Positions 62,423-64,000 of a DNA stretch of 64,000 nt are shown here, piece after piece (the stretch's first letter is position 1; every line of letters begins with the position of its first letter). The translations under genes and the position numbers were made by a program. The stretch is from NCBI RefSeq assembly GCF_917563885.1, contig NZ_CAKJTG010000021.1:19191-83190 (forward strand), written 5' to 3'. Source of the stretch: Pseudoneobacillus rhizosphaerae (GTDB taxonomy: Bacteria; Bacillota; Bacilli; Bacillales; Cytobacillaceae). The notes under the pieces were generated by a model, which saw only the letters and a program-made list of their open reading frames with translations, had not been told where the DNA came from and made no database searches.

Positions 62423-63625
62423 TTATTTAGTAAGAATTTTTTGGATACGCTCAATTGCCCAATCTAGTTCATCTTTTGTAATGATTAGAGGAGGTGCAAA
62501 ACGAATTACTGTGTCATGTGTTTCTTTACACAACAATCCTTCCTCTTTTAATTCTTCACAATATTTTCTTGCAGGTTCATGAAGCTCTAGCCCGATAAAG
62601 AGACCTCGACCACGAATTTCCTTAATGATAGGGTTCGATATTTCTCTTAATTTACTTACAAAGTATTCTCCTAATTCGAGAGAACGTTCAGCTAGATTTT
62701 CTTCTACTAAGACATCCATTGCTGCAATCGATACAGCACATGCCATAGGGTTTCCACCAAAAGTTGATCCATGTGAACCAGGATTAAAGACACCTAGAAT
62801 CTCCTTGTTTGCAACAACGCAAGAAATTGGGAATACCCCACCGCCAAGTGCTTTTCCTAGAATATACATATCAGGTTCAACATTTTCCCAGTCACATGCA
62901 AACATTTTTCCAGATCGAGCTAATCCCGCTTGAATTTCATCTGCTATGAAAAGGACTTGGTTAGTCTTACAAAGCTCTGACGCTGCTTTTAAGAAGCCTT
63001 CTTCTGGAATGACAATTCCTGCCTCACCTTGAATTGGTTCAATTAGGAATGCAGCTGTATTTGGTGTAATCGCCGCTTTTAAAGCATCAAGGTCGCCATA
63101 CGGAATTAATTTAATTCCAGGAAGCATTGGACCAAAGCCACGCTTATATTCTGCCTCAGATGATAAGGAAACAGCTGTCATCGTACGTCCATGGAAGTTT
63201 CCAATACAAGCAATAATTTCAGCCTGATTATCTTCTACACCTTTTATATCATAAGCCCAACGACGAGCGGCTTTTATAGCAGTCTCAACTGCTTCAGCAC
63301 CCGTATTCATTGGAAGTGCCATCTCTTTATTAGTTAGCTTACAAATTTTTTCATACCATGGTCCAAGTTGGTCATTGTGAAAGGCGCGTGAAGTTAAAGT
63401 TACACGATCTGCTTGGTCCTTAAGTGCTTGAATAATTTTAGGATGCCTGTGCCCTTGGTTAACAGCGGAGTATGCACTTAACATATCCATATATTTTTGC
63501 CCTTCAGGATTTTCCACCCAAACCCCTTCAGCCTTGGAAATAACAATCGGTAGCGGATGATAGTTTGGCGCACCAAACTTTTCCGTCTGTTCAATAATTG
63601 AAGTTGATTTCAAATAATCTGTCAT
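62423..63625 (-). CDS. rocD: Ornithine aminotransferase
   Basis: 400-residue class III aminotransferase. Transfers the delta-amino group of ornithine to 2-oxoglutarate, giving glutamate-5-semialdehyde. [40 protein letters not shown] and the PLP lysine in [11 protein letters not shown] are diagnostic. AAAGGGAGG precedes the ATG. Located between rocA and rocG on the same strand with an intervening hairpin repeat. Confidence 0.95.
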   Translation of the reverse strand: MTDYLKSTSIIEQTEKFGAPNYHPLPIVISKAEGVWVENPEGQKYMDMLSAYSAVNQGHRHPKIIQALKDQADRVTLTSRAFHNDQLGPWYEKICKLTNKEMALPMNTGAEAVETAIKAARRWAYDIKGVEDNQAEIIACIGNFHGRTMTAVSLSSEAEYKRGFGPMLPGIKLIPYGDLDALKAAITPNTAAFLIEPIQGEAGIVIPEEGFLKAASELCKTNQVLFIADEIQAGLARSGKMFACDWENVEPDMYILGKALGGGVFPISCVVANKEILGVFNPGSHGSTFGGNPMACAVSIAAMDVLVEENLAERSLELGEYFVSKLREISNPIIKEIRGRGLFIGLELHEPARKYCEELKEEGLLCKETHDTVIRFAPPLIITKDELDWAIERIQKILTK

Positions 63626-63664
63626 GAATTTATATCCTCCCTTTCATTAATCGCTTTTCTTTAC

Positions 63665-63705
63665 CCCTTTAAAGTGGTGGGGGACTGTCCCCCATCCCTT
63701 TAAAG
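63665..63705. repeat. GGGGACTGTCCCC hairpin repeat, copy 2
   Basis: GGGGG (63679-63683), ACTGT and CCCCC (63689-63693) form the core; flanking CCCTTTAAAG occurs on both sides (63665-63674 and 63696-63705), itself containing the palindrome CTTTAAAG. Lies between rocA and rocD. Shares the core with 52926-52984. Confidence 0.72.
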
Positions 63706-63707
63706 CA

Positions 63708-64000
63708 CTAATACATTTCAGAAGTTGTCTTTCCTTGCATATGTTGTAGTAGGTAGTCTGGACCACCTGCTTTTGAGTCTGTACCGGACATGTTGAAGCC
63801 TCCAAATGGTTGGTAGCCAACGATTGCGCCTGTACAACCACGGTTGAAGTATAGGTTTCCAACATGGAAATCTTCGCGTGCTTGTTGGATTTTCTCACGG
63901 TTACGTGTGATTACTGCACCCGTTAAGCCGTATTCTGTGTTGTTTGCAATTTCAATTGCATGATTAAAATCATTAGCCTTGCAGATACCAACAACTGGTC
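63708..64000 (-). CDS. rocA: 1-pyrroline-5-carboxylate dehydrogenase, C-terminal part (cut by window edge)
   Basis: 97 C-terminal codons are visible, ending at TAG 63708-63710. [40 protein letters not shown] and [20 protein letters not shown] match RocA/PruA aldehyde dehydrogenases that oxidise glutamate semialdehyde to glutamate; the catalytic Cys lies outside the window. Together with rocD and rocG it forms the ornithine/arginine catabolic series. Confidence 0.93.
   Translation of the reverse strand, partial: PVVGICKANDFNHAIEIANNTEYGLTGAVITRNREKIQQAREDFHVGNLYFNRGCTGAIVGYQPFGGFNMSGTDSKAGGPDYLLQHMQGKTTSEMY

Noticed and set aside
63647..63898. 83-codon minus-strand ORF over the rocA end
   Set aside because: Wrong frame over the conserved RocA C-terminus and the hairpin repeat; a shadow.
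1..64000. CRISPR array, tRNA or rRNA genes, prophage, complete insertion sequence
   Set aside because: No regularly spaced repeat series, cloverleaf or transposase/integrase motifs were seen; only short non-autonomous elements.

Overview
This 64 kb window looks like a chromosomal segment of a low-GC, endospore-forming member of the Bacillaceae. Supporting evidence is strong AGGAGG-type ribosome binding sites, frequent TTG/GTG starts, sporulation-type genes (CsgA-like, YozQ/DUF4025, YteA, a 43-residue YjcZ-type peptide) and a yugO-yugN-pgi-yugJ-yuzA neighbourhood like that of Bacillus subtilis. No rRNA, tRNA, CRISPR array, prophage or complete transposase gene was seen. Genus is not fixed; family identities below come from motif recognition, not database searches.

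Left part (1-10.5 kb): two tandem Xaa-Pro peptidases (the first cut by the window edge), a short-chain dehydrogenase, a small membrane protein, glycerate kinase, an ArsR repressor with a readable promoter and operator, a membrane HD-GYP phosphodiesterase, a CyuA/UPF0597 protein, an M20 amidohydrolase of the allantoate/N-carbamoyl type and an NCS2 permease.

Nitrogen island (10.6-38.2 kb): first, a minus-strand ureide operon with carbamate kinase, an ankyrin-TPR protein, a nucleobase deaminase, an NCS2 permease and the three FdrA/DUF1116/DUF2877 proteins that match the AllF/AllG/AllH oxamate carbamoyltransferase of E. coli, followed by a divergent PucR-type regulator. Second, a symmetric block: two cytosine-deaminase-like amidohydrolases and a lipoprotein binding protein read leftward; a complete Dpp/Opp-type ABC transporter, a LytS-type kinase, an AraC-type response regulator, a sodium:solute symporter and an NCS1 permease read rightward; and a third deaminase-like amidohydrolase, a second paralogous binding protein and a further amidohydrolase read leftward. 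I read this as uptake and ring opening or deamination of N-heterocycles or cyclic ureides, with nitrogen and ATP recovered through carbamoyl phosphate. The true substrate is unknown, and this block is the best candidate here for an undescribed system.

Middle (38.3-52.8 kb): an esterase, a MarR-MFS efflux pair under a perfect palindromic operator, a DODA-type dioxygenase divergent from an HxlR regulator, a secreted His-rich protein with seven 28-residue repeats, PrsA-like foldase, HtrA protease, an orphan Opp-type permease pair, a YclJK-like two-component system, ChrA chromate transporter and a YceI protein behind an MhqR-like operator.

Right part (53-64 kb): small sporulation-type genes, a transglutaminase-like secreted protein, a K+ channel, YugN, Pgi, YugJ, YuzA and the arginine/ornithine catabolic genes rocG, rocD and rocA (cut by the window edge).

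Non-coding structure: three copies of a ~160-178 bp MITE-like element with imperfect terminal inverted repeats and 8-bp target duplications (about 6.1, 50.0 and 55.4 kb), a second ~410 bp element with 28-29 bp terminal inverted repeats sitting inside a terminator loop (53.6-54.0 kb), two GGGGACTGTCCCC hairpins, and many bidirectional terminators between convergent genes.
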